Assembly (NCBI GenBank): GCA_963576565.1
Contig: OY755039.1
Location: 135,511,369 to 135,575,368 of the forward strand
Direction: 5' to 3'
DNA from: Aspidapion aeneum
Lineage: Eukaryota > Arthropoda > Insecta > Coleoptera > Brentidae
Length of the DNA: 64,000 nt
The position numbers were made by a program, and so were the translations under genes. The notes below the pieces were generated by a model, which saw nothing but the letters and a program-made list of their open reading frames with translations, ran no database searches and was not told the DNA's origin. Shown piece by piece: positions 11,791-23,400 of this stretch; position 1 is the first letter of the stretch; each line of letters opens with the position of its first letter.

Positions 11791-13244
11791 ATCCATTTAT
11801 TTTTATTGTAAATGACAAAAATTATGGCAATTTTAGGAAATAGTCCATATTATAGTAAACTCGTTGAATAAAAATCACACAGGTTATTGCCTTCCTCCAG
11901 TAATTTTTAATTTGTTTTAAACAAATAGTCCCGATTTGTTTCGTAAGTAGAAACTTACATCTTCAGGGGACATTACTAAAGTAAATTAACACAACATTTT
12001 AAATAAATTATGACTATGACTTAACCGTTTTTGTTAATCTTGGATTCTGATGCCGGCAAATCGGGGATCCTCGAATAAAAATTTATCTTTTGGTGTTAGC
12101 TACTACTATGCCAAACACAGGGCTAGACTTCGAACGTTTAGCCTTTATGAAAAGCGTACAAAAAAGGATGAACTTATGGAAAGCAAGAAGTCAGTGAAGG
12201 ACCAAATACGCGCATATTCAGGAGCGTTTGCCGCTGTGACTCAAAATTCATTAATAGTTTTTTATTACTAAACAGGAGCAAGCACAGTAAGATATCCACT
12301 TTTAAAAGACGAAGAAATAATCATTATTATTTATTTCGTTATTTTAGCTTTAATCAGGAAACAAATTCAATTTTTTAATATTTTTTTCATACACAATAAC
12401 CTTGCTCTTTTATTAAAGTCGCGCTTCGCGCCGTTCGATCTCCTGGCGGCAGCTCACGAAGTCAAGTTGCTAAAAGCAGAAACGAGTATAATTTTATTCG
12501 TCTATGCGGTACACCTAATTACGGATTCGCAGTATTGATTATTAGTCATACAGTTCAAATGATATCTAAGAGATGGCGCTACAGCAATTAAAATCAAGGG
12601 GTTTTAAGGATTTTATTAATCGCTGTCTTTGGTCTACTGTGCCGGTAAGAGTAACGTCATTAGATCGCGAAAAGAGAACCATTTTCTTGAATTGCTAACT
12701 TGACAACGCTAAAATATTTATCTCTCTTAGTGCCATTTATTTAAATAGCGATCTTACTTCAATTCACAAATTTTTCAATGGCCAAACGATCGTTGACGAA
12801 CCCTGTATAAAAAAATATACCCTTTTTGCAGCTTTTTCTTGAAATGCCCTACAAATTTTCTCTACTAGTACCCTACGGTCATCGTTTTACAATTACCCTC
12901 TCCCTCAGACTTTGGTTTCAAAACAGCCGTTGTTTCTGATAAGCCTTGGTTGGAAATTCCAATAGTTTATACTGCTTTTAATCTTGAAAATTGGAAAAGT
13001 ATTAATGTATGCATAACAACTTTTCTAAGGTGCTAGTAAAAGCACTTATATCAGCAAAAAAATTAGCGCAGGCGATAGCGCCGCCCGCATTATAAAGTAA
13101 CAAGGCAGCATGCATGTTCCTTATCTCGCAAAATTTTAATTTCGAATAGTATATGCATTCCATTCTCAATTTAAAAAGACTGACATTTTGCGTCAAACTG
13201 ATTTAACAATAATTTATAAAGTCAAAAATCCTACAAGTCGCAAA
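11791..13244. other. Spacer with one unexplained frame
   Basis: No recognised gene. The frame at 12050-12271 (73 codons, Lys/Arg-rich in its middle, no known motif) is not supported by anything else. Sequence at 11935-11968 (TTGTTTCGTAAGTAGAAACT then ACATCTTCAGG) resembles dispersed terminal motifs I associate with Penelope-like retroelements, at low certainty. A GC-rich patch lies at 12420-12470. Confidence 0.4.
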
Positions 13245-15445
13245 ATTGTTATTTATCTAACAAGTGCGGTAAGTGGTACTTTACCGCACGCAACGGCAGT
13301 TGATCGAACGACGCGCAGCGGAGTTCGGTGAAGACGTCAAGGGCGGTCAAGGCACTATTAGTGCAGGCGCTGTAGGTAGTTGTGCAAAATATGAGGACCG
13401 CAGTTTGACAATGGATTCTAGTTGACAAAAGGTCACAGATTAACCATCTGGATGTTGCCAAGCCAGGTTTTGGTCCAATTTTTTTTTATCCCCCCTTCTC
13501 TTATAGTCGTGTTCGAATTTCTGAAAATTTAAATAAGTTGACGCCTTAAAACCACAATGACAGAGAAATTCATCAAAAATGTGTAAAATCCAACCTAAAT
13601 ATAAAATTTTATTAGTGTATTAAATGTTAGCTTCAAATTTCTTCAAATTTTCTCAAAAACTAAGCTTCTTAGGGAAAAATAGGTAATTACCTTTATTATA
13701 AACAATAAAATTTGCTTTTGAACGATGTATTAGTAAGTGGGGTACGGCCAATGACAAATTCTTCAGCGGCGTCCGTTTATTGAGGTGAGATGTGTAACTA
13801 GGCAAGATTATTTTTATTTATAACAATTTAGGGTCGTCCGTAAATTACATCAATTTGAAAAATCACTAAACTTTTCACCAATTTTCTCAATAACGAAGCT
13901 TCTTGCGAAAAGAAATAATTTACACTTTATTGTAGAAAATTCTTTTTAATAATGTGTAAGCTAGTGCGGTCGGACTAAGAACACTTTCCAGTGGCGTCGG
14001 TTTTTTAAGAAAATGTATAAAAAAAATAAATAAACATATGTTTGTCACAGGTTTTACCCGATTATCAAAAAGACCAAGCCTTTTATCAAAAATCATGTTG
14101 CATAGTCAAATGTAGAAAATATTTTTTTTCTAAATGCTGTATTACAAAGTAAGATTCAGCTTTAAATTAAAACTTTACAGGCGTCCGTAAATAAAATCAA
14201 TTTTTACAAATCACCAACAAATTATTTTTTTTACAGGTTTTATCCAATTTTCTCAGAAACTAAGCCCAACTGGAAAAAATGTGTTTTTAACTTTATTGTA
14301 GAAAATAAAATTCCCTTTTTTTGATATACAAGTCAGTGAGGTTTGGTTATTGACAAACTCTTGAGCGACGTTCGTATATGAGGGTCATATAAAACAAAAG
14401 AAAATAACATTTTTGTCACATATTTTACCCGATTTTCAAAAAAAGCTAAGCTTTTTATAAGAAATACGCTTTACAGCTGAGTTGTAAAAAATAAAATTTC
14501 CTTTTAAATGATGTATAACTTGGTAAAATTATCTTCATTTTTAAAACTTCAGGGGCGTCCGTATATAAAATAAATTTTTAAAAATTACCAAATGAAGCAC
14601 CACACTATCTATCATCTGCATTGATAGTCCTTGGACCCCTCGTACCTCCTCACCCTCTCTCCCATCCCCCCTCCACAAATTAAAAAAAAATCCCCCCCCG
14701 CCCCGAAAAAAAAGCTCTAGCAACAAAGGTGATCACCCCTACTCACCTTTTCTCCACATCCTGCGCGTATTTGAACGTGCGGTGGTATCTTAAAAAAAAT
14801 CGAACCAAAATTAATTTGTTTGGTGACTTAAACATGGATTTAATTTACGGACGTCCCCAAAGTTAAAAAATTAAACTTTTCTTACCTTGTTATACATCGT
14901 TTAAAAGAAAATTTTATTTTCTACAATCAAGTATAAGAGATATTTTTTGATAAAAAGTTTGGTTTTTTAAAAAATCGGGTAAAACTTGTGAAAAAAATGT
15001 TTTTATTTTTTTATTTTTTAAATGACCCCCATTTAAGGACGTCGCTGGAGAGTTTGTCAACAATCAAACCCTACTAACTTATACATCGTTAGGAAGGTAA
15101 TTTTATTTTCTACAGTAAAGTTGAAAACACTTTTTTTTTATTGAGCTTAGTTTCTAAGAAAATTGCATAAAACCTGTTTATTTTTAGGTTCGGTCTTCCA
15201 CATTTTTGATTCAATTCTCTGTCATTGTGGCTTTAGGGCATTAACATAGGTAAATTTTCAGAAATTTGAACACGACTATAAGAGGAGGTGAGATAAAAAA
15301 AAATTGGATAAAAACCTGGCTTGGCAACATCCAGATCGTTAATCTGTGAGCTTTTCTCAGCTAGAATCCACTGCCAAAGTGCGGTCCTCATATTTTGCAT
15401 ACTTAACTACCTACAGCGCCTGCGCTATTTACGCAAGAGTTAGGT
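13245..15445. repeat. Large foldback with internally repeated arms
   Basis: Outer arms pair. AGGCGCTGTAGGTAG at 13364-13378 matches its complement near 15410-15424. Further inward the blocks GATGTTGCCAAGCCAGG, TTATAGTCGTGTTCGAATTT and CACAATGACAGAGAA all recur in inverted order and orientation up to 15390. The interior holds diverged modules about 180-190 bp apart (near 13652, 13882, 14060, 14247, 14432), each with an ACTAAGCTTCTT-like block and GGCGTCCGTAAAT-like block. On the right side they are reversed. The internally repetitive arms resemble foldback elements. No target duplication was identified. Confidence 0.75.
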
Positions 15446-15465
15446 ACAATATTTTACCAATGAGC

Positions 15466-15507
15466 ATATAAGCACGGATCACCTTGTCAGGTGATCCGTG
15501 ATATAAG
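15466..15507. mobile_element. 28-bp hairpin insertion with 7-bp TSD (copy 2)
   Basis: At 15473-15500 CACGGATCACCT, a 4-nt loop (TGTC) and AGGTGATCCGTG form a hairpin, flanked by ATATAAG at 15466-15472 and 15501-15507. The arms are identical to those at 7095 and 45268, while loop and flanks differ. No empty-site copy was seen for this location. Confidence 0.85.
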
Positions 15508-15618
15508 ACCTCAAAAACGCGTTTTAAAACTATAAAAAAATCTATGTATTATCTATGTAGGTGAACACTTAAATGTAAGGTAAACTATATCAGGTATATT
15601 GTTAATGAATAAGAAGTC
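15508..15618. other. Short spacer
   Basis: AT-rich sequence between the hairpin and the heptamer array; nothing recognised. Confidence 0.5.
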
Positions 15619-16382
15619 TATAATATATAATAAATAATATATAATATATAATATATAATATATAATATATAATATATAATATATAATATATAATATATAA
15701 TATATAATATATAATATATAATATATAATATATAATATATAATATATAATATATAATATATAATATATAATATATAATATATAATATATAATATATAATA
15801 TATAATATATAATATATAATATATAATATATAATATATAATATATAATATATAATATATAATATATAATATATAATATATAATATATAATATATAATATA
15901 TAATATATAATATATAATATATAATATATAATATATAATATATAATATATAATATATAATATATAATATATAATATATAATATATAATATATAATATATA
16001 ATATATAATATATAATATATAATATATAATATATAATATATAATATATAATATATAATATATAATATATAATATATAATATATAATATATAATATATAAT
16101 ATATAATATATAATATATAATATATAATATATAATATATAATATATAATATATAATATATAATATATAATATATAATATATAATATATAATATATAATAT
16201 ATAATATATAATATATAATATATAATATATAATATATAATATATAATATATAATATATAATATATAATATATAATATATAATATATAATATATAATATAT
16301 AATATATAATATATAATATATAATATATAATATATAATATATAATATATAATATATAATATGTAATATATAATATATAATAT
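15619..16382. repeat. (TAATATA)n heptamer array, about 109 copies
   Basis: An almost perfect 7-bp tandem of pure A/T covers about 764 bp. Interruptions are confined to the edges (TAATAAATAAT near 15628 and a G at about 16362). Since 21 nt encode seven residues, it creates a long minus-strand frame repeating YYILYII (15602-16549), which is an artefact. The homogeneity implies recent expansion or frequent slippage. Confidence 0.95.
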
Positions 16383-16656
16383 GCGATTCTAAATATGCCT
16401 TTAAACTTAGTGGAGGACAGTTTTATATCTCTGATCATATTCTTTACACAACATTCATACAGTGTTGTGTTTGCCGCGATGAAAAACAATAAAATATTGA
16501 TCGTATATTCAGTAGTATATAAAACTGGCGTGTCAAGAGACAGTAGCAATAAAAATTAAAATACGATTATGACATGAGAATTTGACGACGAATGCAGCGA
16601 TATTATCTATACAAGTAAATATACCAAGTGTGTCTTGAAATCAGCTTAGATTTTTG
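16383..16656. other. Spacer
   Basis: No recognised feature between the heptamer array and the hAT-like element. Confidence 0.5.
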
Positions 16657-16843
16657 TGGAGGCCCTGTATGTATGACATATTTTAAGGAAATAGAGACTA
16701 GCAAAGTCACTGAAAATCGTATCTTGTGGTTTAGATATTTTTTGTCATTGCGGTTCACTAAAATAATTTAAGTTGTCAGCGGTGAGTGCAACGCAAGATC
16801 TGTAAAGGATAGGTTGCCTGGTAACTCCATGGTCGAAGCGGCG

Positions 16844-18748
16844 CACAGTGCGGACTCCTGTGGGCAATATTCGAAAAACTGAGGTTACATTTTAAAAGTT
16901 TTAATATTGCAAAAGTATAGATAAATGTCCAGCTTATCTGTAATCATAACCTATTTTTTAGTCACACTTGCGAAAGTGAACAAAATAAATAGTTAAAGTC
17001 GTTATTTTAAAACAGGTACAAAAAAATCGTATAAAGTACCTATCAGAAAATTAATTTTACTAGTTCTGCATTTAAATATAAAAAATTTTTTGTTTAAGTA
17101 TTACAGTGATAAATATTTACGCTATTTGTTTAAATAAAATTTTGTCAAATTGACGTCTCGCTTTTAAAATAATTTCATTAAAACTGTTATGCTTACAAAA
17201 AATATATCCTAAATATTAGTCCAATGAATTAGCAAAAAGGTAGCATAAATATTTTTTGCTACTGGCTGCTACTAAGGGTGCTGTATTTTTTTAAATAATA
17301 TATTTCAATCCTAATAATTTATAACATATTGGTTACCACACCGGCTGAGAGGCCTCACATCATCTCCTGTTTGGTATACCCTTAAAACCAGTCTTGCCGC
17401 CATTTGGACAAATATAAAATTGTGACAGCTCTCATCAACGTCCAAAATGGCGGCAGCAAGGTGTCAAAAATCTGGACAAGATATGAGGCTTATTATTCGG
17501 TGATTATAGGTGATAGTAAATTTAAAAAAATTTCCCAAAATATTTATGGTACCAAGTCACCTTACCTTAGAATCGCAGATCGTATTGGCCGTTTTTTGAC
17601 AAAGGGAACGCACAAAAACAATATTTTGAAGTAGTCAATAACATTTTATAAAAATACTGCTATCAGTCTTAAAATATATCTGCCAAAAATTTTTCTGGTG
17701 TTTGTGTGGGCGATTATTTAAAAAAAAAAATAGTTTTTTTGCACTTTGGAGATCAAAAGTGCGCTTTTTATCACACATTTTAGGAATAAAGTATCACTTT
17801 TTATCCCGTAGATAAAAAGTAACGTTCAAAGATAAAACGTAAAAATGGGAAGTCTGTTTTTCTTGCAAGATAATTTTAATAAAAACGAGGCACAAAAATG
17901 ACTGAAGTATCTTTTGAGCACTCGGGATAAAAGTGCCACTTAAGTCCCTAAGATAAGATAATATACTATTTTATCACTTTTTTTTTAGAACGCATAAGCA
18001 TAAAACATACAGACTTGTTAAATGAGTGGCCTCTCACAAAAATCTGAAAGTGTTAAATATTTTTAAAAAAATTCAACCCTTGTTGGGTTTAGAAGAATAT
18101 TCTGACAAAATTAACCAAATTCTAAATAAGGCATCATTAAATTTTTGCAAAAGTCTCAGTCTCAAATGGAAGCTATCCGAACGAAACAAAATTTATTTTC
18201 AAAACCGTTATTTTGAATGGTTAAATAATGATATTATATCTGAGAAATTTTGTTATAAAACGGATTCAGAAAAATCTAAAAATACAGATTCGGAAACAGA
18301 GGCCGTACCCGGACCGAGTCGTGGACGGCCTAAAATGGCTTTCTTAGAATCATCTTTAAGAACAAAGAAACTGAGGGTGCATTATGTGTGTGTATGGTAA
18401 AAATAATTATTTTGGTGTTGCTAATTTAATTTTTCTGGAAGGGACTTAGCCTCCCAAGCCTTCCTAACTACGCCCATGAATCCAAATAAAAAAAATAATT
18501 TTAGTTTAATTTCTAACACAAAAGTAAATTGATTTTTATTTTTAACGTAACTGTAGGTTAAACTGAATGTACTTTAATTTATTTTTTAAATATTTTAAAT
18601 AAAATGACATGTATATATTTTTAAAAGTTTTACTTATTTTAACCTTTAGACTACACTTTATCACATACCCTATAAAAAAATTTACTTTTTTGAAAAACAA
18701 CAAAGATATTGAATATTGTCCAAAACCCCTATTTTTGTCCGCACTGTG
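16844..18748 (+). mobile_element. Transib-like DNA transposon, internally decayed
   Basis: The termini are a perfect 12-bp inverted repeat, CACAGTGCGGAC at 16844-16855 and its complement ending at 18748. CGGCG lies directly outside both ends (16839-16843 and 18749-18753). Transib transposons are known for CACNRTG-type ends, the heptamer shared with RAG signal sequences, and for 5-bp GC-rich target duplications. The related element at 48027-49573 shows the uninterrupted target (GAAGCGCCGTGAGAGG on the reverse strand near 49400). At 1905 bp it is shorter than an autonomous Transib. Confidence 0.75.
18026..18400 (+). pseudogene. Probable N-terminal fragment of a Transib-type transposase
   Basis: An open frame of 124 codons, beginning after an in-frame stop and lacking its own ATG, sits inside the Transib-like element. 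The first two thirds are Lys/Leu-rich with no motif I can name. Residues 93-117 hold PGPSRGRPK followed by ESSLRTKKLRV. This resembles the Gly-Arg-Pro plus Ser/Arg/Lys-rich stretch I recall near the N-terminus of insect and cnidarian Transib-like transposases. The frame then ends, with no catalytic D-D-E region downstream. If the identification holds, the element has lost its catalytic part and can only move in trans. The frame at 17404-17634 upstream has no recognisable domain. Confidence 0.45.
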
Positions 18749-18852
18749 CGGCGGGAGAGGTGACAGCGCGTCATTTGGAGTACCACGAATTGATTAGAGC
18801 CCTTTGTTTACATATATTGTTTTTAAGTATTTTTAATCTTTGATGGTTTATT

Positions 18853-19375
18853 CCTGGACTTCCAGGGGGGGTGGCCAAGGAGAAAGCAAAAACCAAAATA
18901 TTTCTTGGTTTGCGTGCGTTTTTAATTATTCTTAGGTTTGAAATTTAAATTCACAGGTGACAAAAATAAATACTCAGTGTTTTTTAGAAAAAAAAAATGA
19001 AAAAAGTGATGTTGGGGGAAAAACTCGCGGTTGATTCATTGGCATTTTTTTCCCTTTCACTAAAAAAGGTTTTATGTCAGGCAGGAGCGACTCTGCCCAC
19101 CCCTGGATCCGCCATTGTGTCAACGCCTAGCTGGAGTAGCTTTGATCCTTTGATTTTATCTATATAAAATTCATCATCATTTAACCCACTTTCCCTATGG
19201 AAAGTGGGTCAAATGATGCCTCCTTCAAAGTGTTTTCTTAATGCCTTTACAGTGAAATATTGATTTTAAACGCAAATATCTTGAAAACAGGACGAATAAA
19301 AAAAAAAAAAAATACAGCAGTTGAAAGGACAATAAAATTCCTTTCAAACAAGATGCCACTGAACACCCTCAGGGC
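18853..19375. other. Spacer with a 44-bp hairpin
   Basis: 19175-19194 (CATCATTTAACCCACTTTCC) and 19199-19218 pair at 19 of 20 positions around CTAT. The arm sequence GGAAAGTGGGTC also occurs in the foldback family at 25068-25640 (GGGAAAGTGGGTCTAGTGAT), so this is probably a relative or fragment of that family. 18865-19110 is framed by G-rich and C-rich borders (CCAGGGGGGGTGGCC; CCCACCCCTGGATCC), another likely element remnant. Confidence 0.5.
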
Positions 19376-19613
19376 CTCGCCATTATTTCTATTATAGTAT
19401 ATGACTCTAAAATGTAACTCTCGACCCTACAACTACATATTTATCAGAGAAACGGCTCGTATGCACGAGCCTCGCCATTTAATTCTATGTTAGTATGTGA
19501 CTCTCGAACCTACGGGCCTCCGGTATTCCAAATTTAAAAGGGGAGACAGTTCGAGGCTACGGGCCTTATTTAATTGTATATTAGTATGTGACTTTCGGCC
19601 TTACGCTTAATAT

Positions 19614-21725
19614 CCCAAGTAACATTTCTTTATTTATAGCAGAAGCTAAAAGGTTGCCAGCGCCTTTCCTTGAAACCATTAGTTTCAATGTTTGGTCGCC
19701 AGCACGTTCCCATTACCCTTATATACCCCTTAGACCTCCTAAATGGGACTCCCCAATTGGTGGTGGCAACCTATGTATTAAACTCGCTACAAAACCACAA
19801 GAAATAAACTCCAGCTTCGCCCTCTAGCGGTTCCACCAGTATAGAACCTTTTAGAGCCTAAAGCTATTATGCCAGGTTCTAAAAGCAACTCAGAAACGTC
19901 CTCTATCCTACTATAAAACTAGATTTGGTAATTTGGTATCCTGGCGATTCTGTTGAATAGCATAATACCTTTAGAGTAAAGAAGTTTTCCTATAAAAGCT
20001 ATGGCGATATTTTAGATTCACAATGGCTATATGCCATGCCAATGTTTTTAATAGTTTTTTGATAACGAAAAACAAATATTTAAAATAAAAATAAAATAAT
20101 TTACACTTTTCACCATCAAAAAGTCTGTTTGGTTTCCATAAATCAAAATTAAAGTTAACTTATTGTTAAAAAACACTGCTAAAACGACTAGATAAATATT
20201 TTCTCTTTACAATATTTTTAAAAAAAATTTATATACGCCATTATGGTTTTATAGTGGTCACTTGGTTTTATTTGTTACTGTATCGCAACAAGGGTTTTTG
20301 AGTGTCCTTATGAAACCAACAAAAAATAACAAAGTAAACATAGTCAACATAACCTCACTTTCATTTTTTTGTATTTCGTTTATAGTGTTTAAAAGCGTTT
20401 AATTCAACACTTTTAAATGTTTCTTATCGTGCAATTTCGACACAATCGAGAGGGCCAGTGCAATGATATTCATTGTGCCTGCAGGTTGGAGAGCAACCTC
20501 TTATATTGGCCATCTAAACAGGCCTTATCTAGGCCTGGGTGTCCTACCCAGGAGGACAGAAACTCCACAAATATTAATTATTGTGCTTTAAATAATCAAT
20601 CTTGCAATAGGTAGCTACCAATCTGTACCTAGGTATATTTATTATTTTTACCAGAAATACCTAAAAAAAATAAAATACGAAAGTATTTACTTACTTCTGT
20701 TAGAACCCTTAAGGAAACAAGGTTTTATATGGCCGCCTAAGAATTAAGTTTACCTTTAAGCCTTCCTATAAAACCTTTTTAAAATGCCTTAAAGTAATGG
20801 CAAAAACCAAAAATCTAAAGTTTATATTTACCACTCTTAAAAACCTTAAGAAAACTAGGTTCTATATGGCTGCCTATCTAATCATATTGTTACGGGTTCT
20901 CCACAACAATTAAAACTCGCAAATGTCAAAAACAATACGTCAATTTATTTCGACAAATTATGTACAAAAACACGCTCTTAAATTTACTAATAACTTGCTA
21001 ATAATTCACTACTTTAATCCGCCTATTAACTTCGCGTTAACATCTAGCGATCACTACCGTTGGTTATCTTTGACTGACTCCATACGCGGCGTCCGGTCCT
21101 ATATATAGGGTCTGCCTACTATTCTAAAACCCTTCCATCCTTCTTCGATTCACGAGCATTCTCGTTTCTTCCAGAAGGTACGCGGCCGTGTATGAGTTTG
21201 TCATAGATAACGCAACTAAAACCTAGACTAAGAATACAACCATAAGGTAAATCAACTTAATACTACACTAAACCTAAATATATTCTAATTATAAAATTTA
21301 AATAACTTAAATTTGTAACAATATTTACTTTTAAACTACTGGTAACTATAAAAACAAACGGATATAAGGTAACCTTTTAGCTCTATTATAACACTTTTGT
21401 GATGACCTAAAGTAATGAAAAAAACTAAATGACCAAAGTTTATATTTATTTCTTTTTGAAAACTTTAGGTAAAAGGGTTTTACAAGACCATCTTTACAAA
21501 TCAGAAAACAATAAAACCAAAAGTATCTAAAAGGAACAGAAGGAATATCAGTTTTATTATACTCCCTTTATAAATCACTTTTTGGTTGTATAACACCTCT
21601 TTAGGTAATTGGCAACATAAATTACCTTTATGTAGCCAAATTGATCCTAAAACCCATAACAGCACCCTCTAAATAACCTGGGAACCAAATTAATAAAACC
21701 TTGAGTGGTAAGAATGTTACTTGGG
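19614..21725. mobile_element. 2.1-kb TIR element inserted in the minisatellite
   Basis: The ends are CCCAAGTAACATT (19614-19626) and its complement AATGTTACTTGGG (21713-21725), 13 bp perfect. Both junctions fall inside the GGCCC-type minisatellite, so the boundaries are well constrained. A clear target duplication is not visible; only AT is shared at the edges. The interior has paired blocks (TAAAGTAATG, AAAGTTTATATTTA near 20815 and 21440) and a solo LTR at 20888-21320. No transposase-like frame was seen. Confidence 0.6.
20888..21320 (-). mobile_element. Solo LTR (copy 1)
   Basis: Bounded by TGTTAC and GTAACA, with ATAT directly outside at 20884-20887 and 21321-21324, a 4-bp duplication typical of Gypsy-type elements. 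On the minus strand it reads in LTR order: a TATA box (CCTATATATAGG, near 21110), a GTCAGTCA initiator about 30 bp on, then AATAAA just before the far end. No internal retroviral-type region is present, so it is the product of LTR-LTR recombination. It is about 430 bp and diverged from the copy at 34318-34703. Confidence 0.85.
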
Positions 21726-22080
21726 ATTTCTATATTTGTGCCTTGGCCCTATGGGCCTCCATATTTAAAGAAAAAGCAGCTCAGCTCTACAGGCCTTCGA
21801 AACTTCATATTTAAACGGGAAACAGCTCGGCCCTATAGGCATCCCTATTCATTTGTATATTTGTGATTCTCGGCCCTACGCGCCTCCATTTCTATGTTCT
21901 TATGTTACTTTTGGCCCTACGGGCCTCCTGTGGTCCAATTATATAAAAAAAAAACAGCTGGGCCCTACTGGCTTTGCTATTTATTTTTGAGACCCTCGGC
22001 CCTACGGGCGTCACCATTTAACTCCATATTGGTATGGGACTCTCGGCCCTACGGACCTCCAGGACTCCATATTTAAAATC

Positions 22081-23400
22081 AATTTTGACCTCGCGTCATT
22101 TCTGAATTTTTAACCTGTATTGTAGGATACCGAACCGAACCGAACCGGTTTGGTTCCTTCCGGTAGCAGAAGGATGTGGCAAGTGCTGGTTTGTCACTTT
22201 GATAAAAAAATAAATAATTGTTTCCGAGATATAAATTGTCAAAATTAAACCAATTTCAGATTTTTTATATTTGCGTCAAAAATTCTTTTTTTTTATTTTT
22301 AAAATTCTAAGAAATTTTTAAAACCCGCAGGTAAAGTTAAGATAATAAAGTAATTTTATATGAATTTTCCATAAGTAAAAAGTTTTCTTTGTATGATTTC
22401 CCTATGCGCTGTTTCACTCTGTATATGTGTGCTTTTTCTTTGTGTGCTTTTTTGGTATGTGCCTTTTTTGCTTCCAGCATGCGCTTTTTCCTATTTGGAC
22501 CATTTTCTTGTGCAAATATTTTCTTTTCGCTTTTTTCCCGAGCGCTTTTTAGCGCTCATAGTTTTACCATTGCTCCCCTAGACTTTTTTTAGAACCACCA
22601 TTGCCCCCTCACCCCTTGCATACGTCATTGATAAATATAAAAAGCTTTCATGAAAAACTGTCGGTAATTTTTAAGCACTAATTGTTTGTCAACATAATAT
22701 GCCGATCAATCGATGAAAAAAGCAAGTCTTTGGTTACAAACAACCCAATGAATACCAATTGTCCGCAACTGGTAGATAGTTTTAGAGAAAAAGTATTTTC
22801 GCTTATCTAAAAACAATTCTTCCCATCAAATATCTTACCCACCACAATGACGTTCAATACCGACAAGTATTCTTACTAACGAGCAAAAAGTCTTAAAGAT
22901 TTAAAGACTTTTTTATTTTGTTTGGTTTGTTTAAAGCTTGAGAAGACAATACTAAAGTCTTTTATAAAGTTGTTCCCCATTTTTAGACACAACTAAATGG
23001 CGAAATGCCATCACGGAGTACATCTGGACAGAGTACGGGCTGTAGATAACTAAAATTTTAGCAATTTACACCGCCTACTACGATGGCTAGGGACAGGGTC
23101 GTGCCTAACCTTTGGTTGCCTGAGGCAAAGGGAAAAACTGCTGCCCTTCATTTAAAAACAAACATCTCGTGCAATCGTTTTTTTTTGCACCATGGGAGCT
23201 ACAATGCGTTTTATGCATTTTAGAGATTAAAAGTGTACTTTAAATGGTACTTTCAATTCTTCGAAGTTTAAAACTAATAGCTAAAATCCAGTTAGTAAAC
23301 AACATACTAAACTCTGAAATACCAAATTCCAAATAATGCAAGGACCTAAAACTATAAACAACAAGTGAAATTAAAGAAAGAAAAATAAGAAAAAAGTTTT
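22081..23400. other. Spacer with low-complexity stretches
   Basis: No gene. A three-unit CCGAA island sits at 22131-22148. 22390-22560 is pyrimidine-rich with repeated GTGCTTTTT, which gives meaningless Phe/Cys/Leu frames. The remainder shows no structure I can identify. Confidence 0.5.

Larger units (their letters stand above)
16657..18852 (-). mobile_element. hAT-like non-autonomous element, truncated, with nested insertion
   Basis: The left end TGGAGGCCCTGTATGTATG matches the terminus TAGAGACCCTGTATGTATG of the complete element at 48027-49573, read from that element's right end. Homology continues through CAAAGTCACT and AGATCTGTAAAGGATAGGTT to GAAGCGGCG at 16843. It resumes at 18754 (GAGGTGACAGCGCGTCATTT) until about 18852, where it stops. 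Between these points lies a separate insertion, 16844-18748. Confidence 0.75.
19376..22080 (+). repeat. Minisatellite with GGCCCTACGGGCC hairpin core, split by an insertion
   Basis: The core CTCGGCCCTACGGGCCTCC and variants recur every ~35-50 bp at 19376-19613 and again at 21726-22080, for example near 21748, 21827, 21876, 21912, 21996 and 22041. Between cores lie CCATATTTAAA, GGGAAACAGCTCGG and TTAGTATGTGACTCT. Each core is an inverted repeat, GGCCC-TAC-GGGCC. The two blocks were one array before the 2.1-kb insertion at 19614-21725. Confidence 0.75.

Noticed and set aside
12050..12271. 73-codon Lys/Arg-rich frame as a gene
   Set aside because: No motif, no neighbouring exon or promoter, ordinary length for chance.
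15602..16549. 315-codon minus-strand open frame
   Set aside because: It is the translation of the (TAATATA)n array (YYILYII repeated); no unique protein sequence of significance.
22389..22592. Cys/Phe-rich small protein
   Set aside because: Low-complexity pyrimidine-rich sequence read in two overlapping frames.
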